Shown in pieces: positions 43,201 to 50,789 of a stretch of 64,000 bases of DNA (its first letter is position 1; each line of letters starts with the position of its first letter). The translations under genes and the position numbers were made by a program. The DNA is taken from assembly GCA_009760855.2 (NCBI GenBank), contig WPIO01000036.1:2160001-2224000 (forward strand). The letters run 5' to 3'. The notes under the pieces were generated by a model. That model made no database searches, was not told the origin of the DNA, and was given only the letters and a program-made list of their open reading frames with translations. This stretch comes from Cristatella mucedo. Its lineage: Eukaryota > Bryozoa > Phylactolaemata > Cristatellidae.

Positions 43201-43525
43201 GTTCGTGGTTACCCTAGGTCTAACAGAACGGTGAGCTGAACCCAGTCGAGGGATAAATCAGTCAAAACGCAAACTTTGGATATTTTCTATTATGCACATC
43301 TACTAAGGAGTGACTCGTTCCGCCGGCTTCAATCGCCGCATCACATTCGGCGGAGATAGCTCCGGGCGGGTGCCGATTTAAGCTCAGCAGCCACGAAGGC
43401 AGGCGCCTTAAAGGCATTACCTCACTCGTCTGGAGTTCCACTTTACGAGCTATGACTTCATTAATGTTGCAGATATTCGTCACCTTCTCCACTTTCACCG
43501 CTGACAGAAGGCTGCTGCTCTCCAT
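29182..43525 (-). CDS. Ornithine decarboxylase-like protein, copy 2 (complete; predicted catalytically inactive)
   Basis: Seven exons (43421-43525, 40033-40129, 39715-39791, 36205-36377, 32171-32308, 31317-31491, 29182-29757), all with GT-AG splice sites, join into 1341 bp coding 446 residues with no internal stop. The full fold-III layout is present: [100 protein letters not shown] and GHYS. Against human ODC it keeps the equivalents of Asp88, Arg154, Lys169, His197, Glu274, Cys360, Asp361 and Tyr389. It lacks Lys69 (Ser) and Arg277 (Ala), has Ser for the Pro of AEPGR, has one-residue insertions in the loops at Ser200 and Gly235-237, and does not retain Asp332. Vertebrate ODC has a C-terminal PEST tail; this protein ends soon after the YYVL strand. 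An intact frame with a damaged cofactor site suggests a pseudoenzyme, perhaps antizyme-inhibitor-like (inference). Confidence 0.9.
29870..30450. other. ODC copy 2 intron 6, unassigned part
   Basis: Open frames on the plus strand (30007-30459 and overlapping) have no recognised domain. A 19-bp direct repeat (GTGCACCAATCAGCATCAA) occurs at 30344-30381. Confidence 0.45.
30455..30690 (-). mobile_element. LINE family 1, 3' UTR and C-terminus end
   Basis: Inverted family match: GGAACCCACTAAATGCTGCG, TTTTGAGCTTCTTTTTAAAT, GTTAAGTCAGGGGATG and GTGAGTTCCAAGCTTTGGGA, corresponding to the KTSPD-TAFKKNLKTHLF and APKAWNSL coding end. Intron 6 of ODC copy 2. Confidence 0.8.
31075..31235 (+). mobile_element. 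SINE S2
   Basis: CTTCAAGACCTAGGTCGCGG, GGTTTGGAGTCCTGCAGTGG (B-box region), GCTCACTGCAAGCGGTAGTA and GTCAAGTCAGCTAATC match the copy at 41465. Intron 6 of ODC copy 2, close to exon 6. Confidence 0.7.
31317..31491 (-). CDS. ODC-like copy 2, exon 6
   Basis: 175 bp, acceptor ACGCGTAG|CGTCCA, donor GAGCAG|GTAATG. Encodes (S)[19 protein letters not shown]... to [16 protein letters not shown]. Active ODCs have HVGSGC and DIGGGFPG; here each loop carries one extra residue. Confidence 0.92.
31555..31582. repeat. (CTG)n trinucleotide repeat
   Basis: About nine CTG units just upstream (coding sense) of ODC copy 2 exon 6, in intron 5. Confidence 0.95.
31880..31904. repeat. (GCC)n trinucleotide repeat
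   Basis: About eight GCC units in ODC copy 2 intron 5. A second, imperfect GCC-rich stretch lies at 32104-32142. Confidence 0.95.
31930..32060 (-). mobile_element. LINE family 2, 3' tail
   Basis: TATCTCCGTCTGTAACTCCG...AAGCCACAAAGACCGTGTGG, GTGTTACGCAGGAGAGTTTT, GCGGCTTTCGGTACGCATTC: the inverted family tail, in intron 5 of ODC copy 2. Confidence 0.8.
32171..32308 (-). CDS. ODC-like copy 2, exon 5
   Basis: 138 bp, acceptor CGCTTGCAG|GCTGATA, donor GGCGTCAG|GTAGAC. Encodes (R)[45 protein letters not shown]. The spacing to SASKFG is three residues different from the vertebrate DDSKAV..SVKFG segment, but the core matches well. Confidence 0.9.
32640..35600 (+). mobile_element. LINE family 2, most complete copy
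   Basis: From the endonuclease start ([19 protein letters not shown], near 32740) through [40 protein letters not shown], the 39-bp minisatellite, the pre-RT region, RT ([40 protein letters not shown], catalytic YADDMQLY near 34793-34815), [12 protein letters not shown] and the C-terminal [16 protein letters not shown]. The AGDFN Asp-Phe-Asn motif is AGDIN here. Several frameshifts and stops; it lacks the 3' tail. It lies in intron 4 of ODC copy 2, antisense to the gene. Confidence 0.9.
33760..34170. repeat. 39-bp minisatellite inside LINE family 2, about ten units
   Basis: Unit TATCATCTCTGTGGTTTTCA + TCTCCTAAAGACCCTATAC, nearly identical copies. In the LINE frame each unit is 13 codons ([13 protein letters not shown]). 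Other copies of this LINE have one (about 10570) or two (20389-20466) units at the same position. Confidence 0.97.
35604..35800. other. No gene recognised
   Basis: Short stretch between LINE family 2 and SINE S1 with a direct repeat of TTTCTCTAGATTTTGCCCTAG type (35625-35650). The open frame here has no known motif. Confidence 0.4.
35808..35962 (+). mobile_element. tRNA-derived SINE S1
   Basis: TCTGGCCCAGTGGTTGAGGG (A-box-like), GAGGTCACAGACTCGAGC (B-box-like), then GAAGAGCCTGAACAGAGATA...TCTCTTAGGGCGCTATACAA and ATGAGTTATATTTT. Intron 4 of ODC copy 2, about 240 bp downstream (coding sense) of exon 4. Confidence 0.82.
36205..36377 (-). CDS. ODC-like copy 2, exon 4
   Basis: 173 bp, acceptor CGCACCAG|AACGAG, donor AAGGCCAG|GTAGAG. 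Encodes [51 protein letters not shown]. It covers the antizyme-binding region, and the Glu-Leu pair is kept. Same length as exon 4 of copy 1. Confidence 0.93.
36540..36634. repeat. (GA)n microsatellite in ODC copy 2 intron 3
   Basis: AG repeat of about 93 bp with an early CAGAG interruption. On the coding strand it is a CT tract about 165 bp upstream of the exon 4 acceptor, the same place as the tract at 488-769 in copy 1. Confidence 0.97.
36640..37060. other. Intron 3 of ODC copy 2, nothing recognised
   Basis: Moderately GC-rich intronic sequence. No element recognised. Confidence 0.4.
37063..37190. repeat. Degenerate TGACCA/ACTGG motif array
   Basis: Repeated TGACCAGTGTGCCA, TGACCACTGTGGTCA, CGACCAGTGTACCACA, TGACCAACGTGACCA, TGACCACCAGTGTGACC: at least seven loosely spaced, partly palindromic copies of TGACCA-(C/G)-GTG-type sequence. 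Possibly a decayed minisatellite. Confidence 0.75.
37191..38305. other. Intron 3 of ODC copy 2, nothing recognised
   Basis: AT-rich, without a recognisable coding region or element. Confidence 0.4.
38310..38560 (-). mobile_element. LINE family 1, RT core fragment
   Basis: Minus strand encodes [20 protein letters not shown], an altered YADD box (FYAAD), preceded by [20 protein letters not shown], like YLSGRLQSIDVNGQRS. Frames are broken. Sequence to about 38780 may be the decayed upstream RT part. Confidence 0.75.
38780..39200. other. Intron 3 of ODC copy 2, nothing recognised
   Basis: Possibly very decayed LINE sequence; no motif certain. Confidence 0.35.
39208..39645. repeat. CT-rich low-complexity tract
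   Basis: About 440 bp of CTTTCTCTC-type imperfect polypyrimidine on the plus strand, that is polypurine on the ODC coding strand, beginning about 70 bp after the exon 3 donor. The 298-codon frame across it is an artefact of composition and exon 3 antisense. Confidence 0.93.
39715..39791 (-). CDS. ODC-like copy 2, exon 3 (PLP lysine replaced by serine)
   Basis: 77 bp, acceptor TTGCTTGCAG|CTGTTAGC, donor ACCAAG|GTGAGG. With the last base of exon 2 it encodes [26 protein letters not shown]. The Ser in AVSCL (codon AGC, 39786-39784) occupies the place of human Lys69. Copy 1 has Lys at the same codon. Confidence 0.9.
40033..40129 (-). CDS. ODC-like copy 2, exon 2
   Basis: 97 bp, acceptor TTTTCCGCAG|GGAATA, donor CTACTACG|GTTCGT. 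Encodes [17 protein letters not shown] and then [12 protein letters not shown]. Phase 0 in, phase 1 out, as in copy 1. Confidence 0.92.
40215..40261. repeat. (TC)n microsatellite
   Basis: Perfect CT run about 90 bp upstream (coding sense) of exon 2 of ODC copy 2. Purine-rich on the coding strand. Confidence 0.97.
40410..41090 (-). mobile_element. LINE family 2, C-terminus and 3' tail
   Basis: From 41090 downward: degraded linker, then [48 protein letters not shown] (40894-40679), and the inverted 3' tail (40545-40410: AAGACTACGTGGGTGTTAAG, GCGGCTTACGGTAATCATTC). Intron 1 of ODC copy 2, same strand as the gene. Confidence 0.85.
41100..41460. other. Intron 1 of ODC copy 2, nothing recognised
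   Basis: No element recognised. Confidence 0.4.
41465..41645 (+). mobile_element. tRNA-derived SINE S2, most complete copy
   Basis: GATAGCACACTGGGTAAGAC (A-box-like), GGTCTTGGTTTCAAATCCTG (B-box GGTTTCAAATCC), body CACTGCAAGCGGTGGTGATA, end AGGCTGTTGAATCAGCTAGT with a short ATT tail. Intron 1 of ODC copy 2. Confidence 0.82.
41650..42230. other. Intron 1 of ODC copy 2, nothing recognised
   Basis: AT-rich. The open frame 41851-42120 (minus) has no known motif. Confidence 0.4.
42235..42360 (+). mobile_element. LINE family 2, 3' tail
   Basis: TTGTAGGTTACCGAATGCAT, ACCGAAAGCCGCTTAGGCTG, ATGGCTTTGTGGAGTAACAG, ACGGAGATACATAAC: family tail, head missing. Confidence 0.8.
42365..43420. other. Intron 1 of ODC copy 2, nothing recognised
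   Basis: No element recognised up to the exon 1 donor. Confidence 0.4.
43421..43525 (-). CDS. ODC-like copy 2, exon 1
   Basis: 105 bp from the Met at 43525 ([15 protein letters not shown]...) to VELQTSE, donor GAGTGAG|GTAATG, phase 0. It was identified by equal length and similar core to exon 1 of copy 1. The open frame extends upstream to another Met at 43594, so a start 23 residues earlier is possible. Confidence 0.78.
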
Positions 43526-43754
43526 TTCACCCGCCGCGATGTTGACACCTGGGAAGGCTAACCGGGCCACGTTAGAGAACGACAAATTGGCCACCTGCTA
43601 AACGCCGGGATGTAGGCAAGATAAGAGGACAGCCGCAGTGGTTTAGTCGTTTATCTTGGGTGTGATGCGACACCTAAAAAGTCTACCAATCAGAGCAAGC
43701 GATATAATTAAGTATTCATTATCTTTTTTGCATTTTAGACTAACGCAACTGGGC

Positions 43755-44050
43755 CATCAGAAAGTTCAATCTCTTTTTAGGCACTACCGCTGGTGAGATT
43801 CAGGCTTTGGGAGCATACGAACTACAGGCACGATCTCCTAAGAATTTGAGGTTCGTAGAGGGTAGAGGTAAACGATATGATTCCAAAAAGCGTGCCGTAC
43901 GATGCTCAACCTGGTGAGGAGTTGATCAGATAGGTAGGCTGGAGCCAAAACAATGAAGGGGCCTAAAATTAAGTGACAGAACCATGAAGGCAATGTGCTG
44001 CTTGACTTGGGGCAAGTGCAGGTTCGCGAGAAGTGATGTAATACGGCAAC
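43755..44050 (-). mobile_element. LINE family 1, C-terminal fragment
   Basis: Minus strand: LAPAYLSDQLLT, FWNHIVYLYPLRT (SNSLQIPRTN region) and, nearest 43800, the APKAW block, with CTCTTTTTAGGCAC from the hairpin at 43775. It faces a plus-strand tail immediately to its right. Confidence 0.75.
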
Positions 44051-44054
44051 TGTG

Positions 44055-44168
44055 TTGCCTTTGAAGCAAATGTAAAGCGCCCAGAAAAGAGATTGAGTAC
44101 TCTGAGGGCGCTTAATCAAGTGAGTTTATTATTGTCATTATTATTATTATTATTGTTATTATTATTAC
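44055..44168 (+). mobile_element. LINE family 1, 3' tail with long ATT repeat
   Basis: AAATGTAAAGCGCCCAGAAA, AGAGATTGAGTACTCTGAGG, GCGCTTAATCAAGTGAG, then (ATT)n to 44168. Head missing. Confidence 0.88.
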
Positions 44169-44169
44169 A

Positions 44170-45765
44170 GACAAACCTAGCAGCAGGGCTTTGCACCAAC
44201 ACCAATTAATTAGATTGACAGGATTGCACTGGATCCCAATAGTACATGGCTATCGATATGACAATCCTATTTCTGAGGGACCACAATCTGGAGCTGTCAA
44301 CAATGAAAGAGATATGCTATCGATATCCGACCTATGCATCCATTCTCTGGAGCCTTATCTCATGTTGACCGAAGGTCGTGCGGCGGCCAATGATGGCGGC
44401 AAAGCTCACTTGGGCTGCAATCGAGCCCAGGCAGTCGCTGAGTCGTACCACACGCCAACTAGTGCCCTTTCCGAGGTTCTCAGGGTCCAACGTCCGTGCG
44501 TGTTGTGCTCACTCGTCCAGTCTCACTTTCCAGCGTGGGGAGTACGCAGCTCGAACGAGGCAGGATACGCCGCGACTGCTAGAGTCTCCTCTCCCCCCCC
44601 CCCGTGCGTTGCCAGGCGATGCTCGGGCCGTGCGAGCCATTCCCTAGATACCCGCAGCAAAATTCTCGAGCCGCGCACGTCATTCAAGCAAGGTTAGTGC
44701 CGGACAGAACGCCTTTAGCATGGTAACAGACAATCGCTCGCGGTCAAGGTCGATTTGCAAGCTCTAGCGTGCCGTTTCCAAGTTCACTGCCAACCGGCCG
44801 ACACATGAAGAAAGCACAGCTAGTCTGTGCCGGTGCTGAGAACTTTTGAGTCAAGTTTTCATGGATGCCGGCTGTCGTGCTCAATCAGCCACTTCAAACC
44901 CCATCAACCCCTTCAGTATATCGATAAAAAAAAGTTCAGGCTCACCTAATAAGCTTGCAATATATATAACTGTGAAGCTAGCGGAACTGAGGCGAAACCA
45001 ATGCTCGGGGCCACTGTTGCCTATGCACTGCACTTGCTCCAGAACGCCAAAGAAAGACAGCTCACATTACGGGCACTAGTCCTTATGACGTGTACTGGCA
45101 TGTAGGTGTGCTGTGCTCAGTTGTGTAGTGTACAGGTGCTTGGGATGCTGGTGCCTCGAAGGCAGTGCCTAATGAATTCCAGATTCGGCATCGGTAAATT
45201 CAATTATTCGGAGCGCAGCAGCAATCTCGCAGTCCTAAACCTCGACAAAGAGTAAGCGTCGTTAACATGGAGCAGTATATTTTAAAGTTAAAGTGAGGGC
45301 AATATCTTCACAGTGTTCAAAGGCACCCACAGTCTTAATCGTCATTCGTTCTCAGCACCTTAACCATAATTTCTTCTCGCTGTATACTCAGCCTAAACAT
45401 TAGATTTATATGCCTCTGGTTTCAAATTTATTCAAATTTTAAATTTATTACCTTTTTTTAATGAAGTTTAAGGCAAAGAATCCCTGCCTCGTCCCTAAAT
45501 TAGCGTTTTTGCTATGATAAGAATAGGAAACTAGCAAAGCCATCGATTGTAGTTGTTTACTTCCTGCTTCGCCACCTCGTCAAGCGCTAACGTAAATTAA
45601 ACCGATAACTTTTCCGATGTCTTCTCCGAAGCTGTCGCTGCAGCTGTCATGCCTTCATCATCACACCAAAAATGGCTGCCACAGGCACCGACTGATCCTC
45701 AAATCTTGAAACGTATAAGAAATTCAGGTGGCCAGTATTTCGCACAATAGTAACAGTAGTAACAA
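44170..45765. other. Upstream of ODC copy 2; no gene recognised
   Basis: 44350-44700 is GC-rich with an 11-C run (44595-44605). Open frames 44191-44697 and 44378-44647 (plus) overlap in different phases and show no known domain. The 5' leader or promoter of ODC copy 2 should lie to the right of 43525, but I cannot place it. Confidence 0.4.
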
Positions 45766-45769
45766 TAAA

Positions 45770-45930
45770 TTTTAATAATACAGAATAATACATTTGTTTG
45801 CGCCCTCAGACAAATTGATCTCTTTATGGACACTTTAAATATGCGGCAAAGGAAGCAAGGTTGAATGTTTAGTGGTAGCATGCTCAATGAAAACAAGCAT
45901 ACCATAGTTGGAAGCGTCGTGCACAGGGTC
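45770..45930 (-). mobile_element. LINE family 1, 3' tail and UTR
   Basis: TTTGCGCCCTCAGACAAATT, GATCTCTTTATGGACACTTT, GCAAAGGAAGCAAGGTTGAA: inverted family end with some decay. Confidence 0.75.
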
Positions 45931-46469
45931 AGCTTGTACTTGCTTAAAGAAAGAAGACTTAAAGCTAACTCCACCATCTCTGACGGCATTTCGAGCAATC
46001 TCAAGCAAGAACAAGATTATTGCACGCAATACGAGGAGACGCCAAGCCCATGCACTCAGCTGCATGACATATTTCGACAGCGGCTTAAACAAATTCATTC
46101 CTTGAATTGCCTCTCCAGTCCAGTCTCTTGTGCCGTAATTCAGCAAGACAGGCTGTAGGGTATGCTGGACGACAACATCCGGCCCATCTATTAGCTGAGC
46201 ATGAGGATAGGTTTCGATGGCTGCCAGCTACCGCTGTTCGTAGTGCACATACCACGCATGCTGTACAAGTGCAACGTAACAAAGCAGCATGGCCAACTTG
46301 CGGCTCGCTTTAGCTGATGACGTGAGCACCTAGTACTTTGTAGCGAGTTGCAACAGTCATAGTGCTGCACAGAGCAAGCGAAAGAAATTGAAAGGAAGAC
46401 CATTTTGTTTGTCAAACTTTCAGTAAAGGCTAAGAAACCAAAGAATCGGCACGTTACCTGCAGCTGGTA

Positions 46470-46650
46470 ACCAGATTTTTTCACCCCGGCTGTTTGGACC
46501 CCGGAGTGTTCGACCGGGGCGATTGAACCCGGGGAGTATTCGACCCTAGAATTATTGGCCTCCTCGGACGATTCGCCCCTGTCCATTTCACCCATGGGCA
46601 TTTGCACTCTAGGATTGTTCTACCCATGACGTTTGGACCGACGCAATCAG
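46470..46650. repeat. MULE left terminal array
   Basis: About ten degenerate units of 14-17 bp, each starting TTTGGACCCC, TTCGACCGGG, TTGAACCCGG, TTCGACCCTA, TTCGCCCCTG, TTTCACCCAT, TTTGCACTCT, TTCTACCCAT, TTTGGACCGA. It mirrors the right end in inverted orientation. Confidence 0.8.
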
Positions 46651-46714
46651 TTTCGCTGATATGATAGGAATTTGGTTTTAATACAAAAATGTTGTGTAAC
46701 GTGTATAATCAGTA

Positions 46715-46955
46715 CTAGAATTCGTCCTTGATGTGCTTATGCGTGCTGGCACTGTGCATGCTGCCACTAACCAAATTTGCATGCTGACCCTGTGCATGTC
46801 ACCCCTAACCATTTTATTAATTTTTTTTGTTTATCAAGCATGATTTTACTCACCATTCAATTACATTTCCCTTTGCAGCAAATGTAAAGCGCCTAGAAAG
46901 AGATTAAGTTCTCTGAGGGCGCTTTATCAAGTGCATTATTATTATTATTAAGTGA
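46715..46955 (+). mobile_element. LINE family 1, 3' UTR and tail, nested in the MULE
   Basis: GAATTCGTCCTTGATGTGCT through CACCCTAACCATT-like UTR to the hairpin AAGCGCCTAGAAAGAGATTA...GGGCGCTTTATCAAG and (ATT)n. Well preserved, so a relatively recent insertion. Confidence 0.9.
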
Positions 46956-47099
46956 CTGCTGAGCGTGTAATGACGTCGCTCCGCCGTATTTAACCAGCAG
47001 GATGTGTAAATACTGGGAATGTTGCTGCATTTACCTCACAGCTGTACTGCTTGCGTGGTTATCATAAATCGCATATACAGTTGGTTAGTGAGAAACAAA

Positions 47100-48675
47100 G
47101 GCTGTCGTGTAATGTGGCATGAGTGAAAGAGAAAACAACTTCGTTTCTCGGTAAGTATGGATATTGCTTTTCGGGAATTTGCCGTCATGTGACACATTCT
47201 GTACTCTTTTTAGGCGTACCTACCTACTTCCGCCTATGCATGTGTGATACCGTGGGAATGGCAGGTGCCGTGCAATATGGGGTGACGAAACGAGGAAAGA
47301 GAACTTTGCTTCTTGGTAATCACGAATACTGGTTGCACAGACAGACTATGAAGAATGATGTGGCATAAAGATATTGCAAGTTTACGTCGTTGAAGTGCCG
47401 CGAGAGAGTGAAGACGCTGGACGACTGGGTTCTACACTAATTCAATGATCACACTCATGAAGGAAATCGGTCAAAGTCATTGGCACGTAAAGCTGTCGGA
47501 GAAATGAAAGAGTGGATGACTGACGCTCTTGTTCGACCGTCAACCAGTCAAGCTGCTGTAATGTCCACCTTACCTGATCATGTTCTCATGGCCGTACCGA
47601 AGAAGGACACGCTGTCTCGTGCGTTGCGGCGGCAAAGAAGTAAAGTAGCAAGTAAAGCAAACGACGGGGAGATGTTACCACAACTACCAACGAACGCGAC
47701 CTTTGAAATACCGGAACAATTTCGTAACTTGATGCTCCATGATTCGCAAAGTGACACACACGGGCCAAGAATTATAATTAAGGGCGATCGCACTGTTGTA
47801 GATGTGATGATGCTTGCCAAGCAGTGGCTAGGCGATGGCACATTTAAAGTTGTTCCAGCGCTACTCTGTCAAATGTAGATCTTCCACTTTGTCTTTAATG
47901 AGGGCATACACCCAGCTGCACTGTACGGTTTGTTGCCTGACAAGATGCAGGCAAATTATCAAAGATCGATGCCCGTCATCGCAAATTTCATGCCGCAGGA
48001 AGCTCCGGGGGTCATTCTCACGGATTTCAAAATGGCGCCAATGAACGTTTCGCGAGCCACTTATCCTGCAGCTAGAAAAGCTGGCTGCTATTTCCACCTG
48101 ACGCAAAGTGTACTCGGAAAAGTTCAAGAGCTCGGACTAAAAACTGCATACGAAACGGATGAAACGTTCTGTCGGTTCGTGAGATGCCTATCAGCTCTCG
48201 CATTTGTTCCTGAGAATGATGTTGCAGACGCCTATGACGACCTAGTTAAAGACATGCCTCAGCAGGAACGCATTGAAGAACTGGGATCTACTTCGAGCAC
48301 TCCTACATTCGAGGACACCATCTGCGTGGAAGGGGAGAACGGTACGGGTCGTCTCTCTTTAGTATTCCAACTTGAAACAAGAGAAATGATGCGGCTAGTG
48401 GACTTGCCAGAACTAACATCTGCGAGGGATGGCATAATGCATTGCAATCACTCTTCAGCTGCCAACATCCAACTATGTGGACGCTTCTGGGTGGAATATC
48501 AAAAGACATCAAGTCTAACAAGGCCAAACTGCTGCAGGCTGTCGCGGGCGCACAAAATCCCACAAAGAAACGTCACCCTGAGCTGCAGCAACGTGTGGAA
48601 CGAGCTGTAGCCACTTACAAGTGCATCAACGCATCCACGTACCTAAAAGCCATGGCATATTTGTCACATTATTAA
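47100..48675 (+). pseudogene. MULE transposase relic with FLYWCH zinc finger
   Basis: Order: a likely short intron (TTCTCG|GTAAGTATGG to CTTTTTAG|GCG, about 47148-47212); FLYWCH-like finger (TKRGKRTLLLGNHEYWLHRQ ... CKFTSLKCRERVKT ... HTHEG); linker (47480-47878); transposase core WLGDGTFKVVPALLCQ with the first catalytic Asp; FNEGIHPAALYGLLPDK; GVILTDFKMAPMNV (second Asp); AGCYFHLTQSVLGKVQELGL; and a C-terminal frame (48442-48675, WTLLGGISKDIKSNKAKLLQ). In-frame stops at 47366-47368, near 47437 and at 47876-47878, and frameshifts near 48270 and 48440, show it is dead. Confidence 0.88.
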
Positions 48676-48879
48676 TTGCGCATAGGAATATTGAATTGAA
48701 ACATTTGTTGATGCACATTTCAGGTGATCATAGGTTGAACTTGTTTAAATAATTATTTTTTTGACATGCTGTGTATCTTGTAGCAGCCAAGTAAGGCATT
48801 AAACGTTATTGGTAACTTCCAAAGCCGTCTATTGTTCCTGTATACTCCATAGTCAGGAGTGGTCAAAACTGCTGCAGTC

Positions 48880-49017
48880 GATTCACCCTAGGGTAAAAGA
48901 ATCCTTTGGTCGGACAACCCTGGTTCGAATCCTCCGTGGTTGAAACATCCGCTTGATGGAACCGCCCGGGTCCAACTTTCCGGGGGCTAAAACACCGGGG
49001 TCGAAACCCCCTAGAAT
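48880..49017. repeat. MULE right terminal array
   Basis: Read on the minus strand: TTTCGACCCCGGTG, TTTTAGCCCCCGG, TTGGACCCGGGCGG, TTTCAACCACGG, TTCGAACCAGGG, TCCGACCAAAGG, TTTTACCCTAGGG. Same unit type as the left array, inverted. Confidence 0.8.
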
Positions 49018-49029
49018 CCTGCAGCTAGC

Positions 49030-49685
49030 TCCAAGTGATCGTATAACTTTGTACAGGAATACTAGGGTACAGTTATAAACTCGGGCTCCACAAAACATCG
49101 CTGGATTACCTCATTTCACAACATAAAGCTCCAGCGACAGTCTGAACTTAATGTCTAATCATTCTGTAATATTTATAAGTTAATCATCGTAGATTCAGTC
49201 CTTCAACTGTTGTTAGATCTTCGATGTTCTCGAGTACGATGGAATTAATGCTGCTACAGGCTACAAATTTATTTAAATTCAGATCAATATTGCTATGCAA
49301 TTTTCGTTCTTTTGGAAAACCGCCGTTCTTAAACTCGCTGGTATGTCATTTTGGCTTTCCAGAATATAAAAATTTCCTGAAGAGCTAGCGATAAATTTTA
49401 GCCTTTAAGCAGTCCATTATCAAAACATAGAGTGGGTTCTTTATAACCGTCCAGATATACAGCTAGGTTTTAAGATTCCATTCTCAAAAATGTAGCCACA
49501 CTCAGTGAAGATAGCACTAGATAACCCCTAGGAATATTCAGCAATGATCTAGAACACCTGACACCGAGTGCTAAGCAACGTTCTGAAGCGGCTCCTGAAT
49601 TAAAGTCTTTTGCTGCAAGCACAGCTTCATCTTTGGTTGACCGTTTAGGCAGGAGCATGAGTGATAGTGCTGAAGCTAAAATTAA
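49030..49685. other. No gene recognised
   Basis: AT-rich sequence without recognisable elements. Confidence 0.4.
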
Positions 49686-49689
49686 TATT

Positions 49690-49967
49690 AATATTAAATA
49701 TAATTCCTTTACAAAGTTAACATAGCACTCACAGAGAACTTGATCTCTGTCTAAGCACTTTACATAATCTTCAAAGAAAGCATGACCGTATGGTTTTCAG
49801 TAACGTAAACAATGTCAGCATTTGCAATGTGGTTAGTGTTAAAAAACACAGTGCCAGCCTGCATTAGTGCACAGCGAATAAATTACGAGGACCTAGTACA
49901 TGCCGCGAAAAACGGGATGTTTTTCATCCATTTTATATAAAAAATATATATATATATACATATATGC

Positions 49968-50049
<82 letters not shown>

Positions 50050-50510
50050 GGGACGACGTGAGGTCATAGGAAAGCGAATTACAAGCTTTGGGATCAAACT
50101 AACCAATGGCATGGTCTCCGAAAGATTTGAATAAGAAACGAGGCACAGCTAAATTATGTAAGTCAGGTGAGCCTTTGGTATGATGTCCAGGCTAATTTGG
50201 GCGTATTTTGGATAGATAGGTTGGAGCAAGAGAATTAAGGGATCTATTAGTGAGTGACCAAACCCTGAAGTTGACGCTATGCTAGATCGAAGCCTGTTGA
50301 GGTCGGCAAGAAGAGGTGTCATGTGGCAACTGCAAAGCTCACGATAGACAGGCTGGGATGTAGAATTTCTGCAGGAACTTGAATCACCTGATTGCATAAA
50401 CTTGACGATCAGCAGGCAGTGAGCTATGGAAATCGATATGGGAGGCCATAAATGAATGAACGTAGCCTGGATGTAGCGTTTCTTTTCAAGCTGGCCCAAA
50501 TTTTAGCAAT
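49690..50510 (-). mobile_element. LINE family 1, C-terminus and 3' end, split by a TA microsatellite
   Basis: Inverted hairpin CACTCACAGAGAACTTGATC...TCTAAGCACTTTACATAA at 49725-49770 with an ATT-type tail before it; then UTR; then (TA)n; then the C-terminal coding block read from 50499 down (YRELCSCHMTPLLADLNRLR and ATTTAGCTG-type decay). Confidence 0.75.
49946..50046. repeat. (TA)n microsatellite
   Basis: TA run of about 100 bp with a few ACATATATGCATG interruptions at its start, within the LINE family 1 fragment. Confidence 0.97.
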
Positions 50511-50511
50511 T

Positions 50512-50787
50512 ATATGCAGCTGAAATGGTCATGGGAAAGTCTTTTAATTAATTACGAAGCAATTGTGATTCTATGGACGGATCAGCTCCAAAATCAGACT
50601 TGAACCTACTTGCTGGGCTTTGAAACTTCGGTATGCTAGTTTATCTTGTATATGCAGCTGAAATGGTCCTTGGAAAGTCTTTTAATAACTTACGAAGCAA
50701 TTGTGATTCTATGGATGGATCAGCTCCAAAATCAGACTTGGACCTACTTGCTGGGCTTTGAAATTTCGATAAGCTAGTTTATCTTGT
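50512..50787. repeat. 138-bp tandem duplication
   Basis: Two direct units, 50512-50649 and 50650-50787, starting ATATGCAGCTGAAATGGTC, with about ten differences by eye. No coding content recognised. Confidence 0.93.
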
Positions 50788-50789
50788 CT

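Larger units (their letters stand above)
46466..49017 (+). mobile_element. Mutator-like DNA transposon (MULE) with a FLYWCH-type transposase relic
   Basis: A decayed transposase (47100-48675) is flanked by inverted terminal regions built of short TT(C/T)GACCC-type units (about 46470-46650 and 48880-49017). CCTGCAGCT occurs at 46457-46465 and 49018-49026, exactly outside the proposed ends; nine bp fits MULE target duplications, though part of it is the PstI palindrome CTGCAG, so chance is possible. A LINE family 1 3' end is nested at 46715-46955. Confidence 0.75.
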
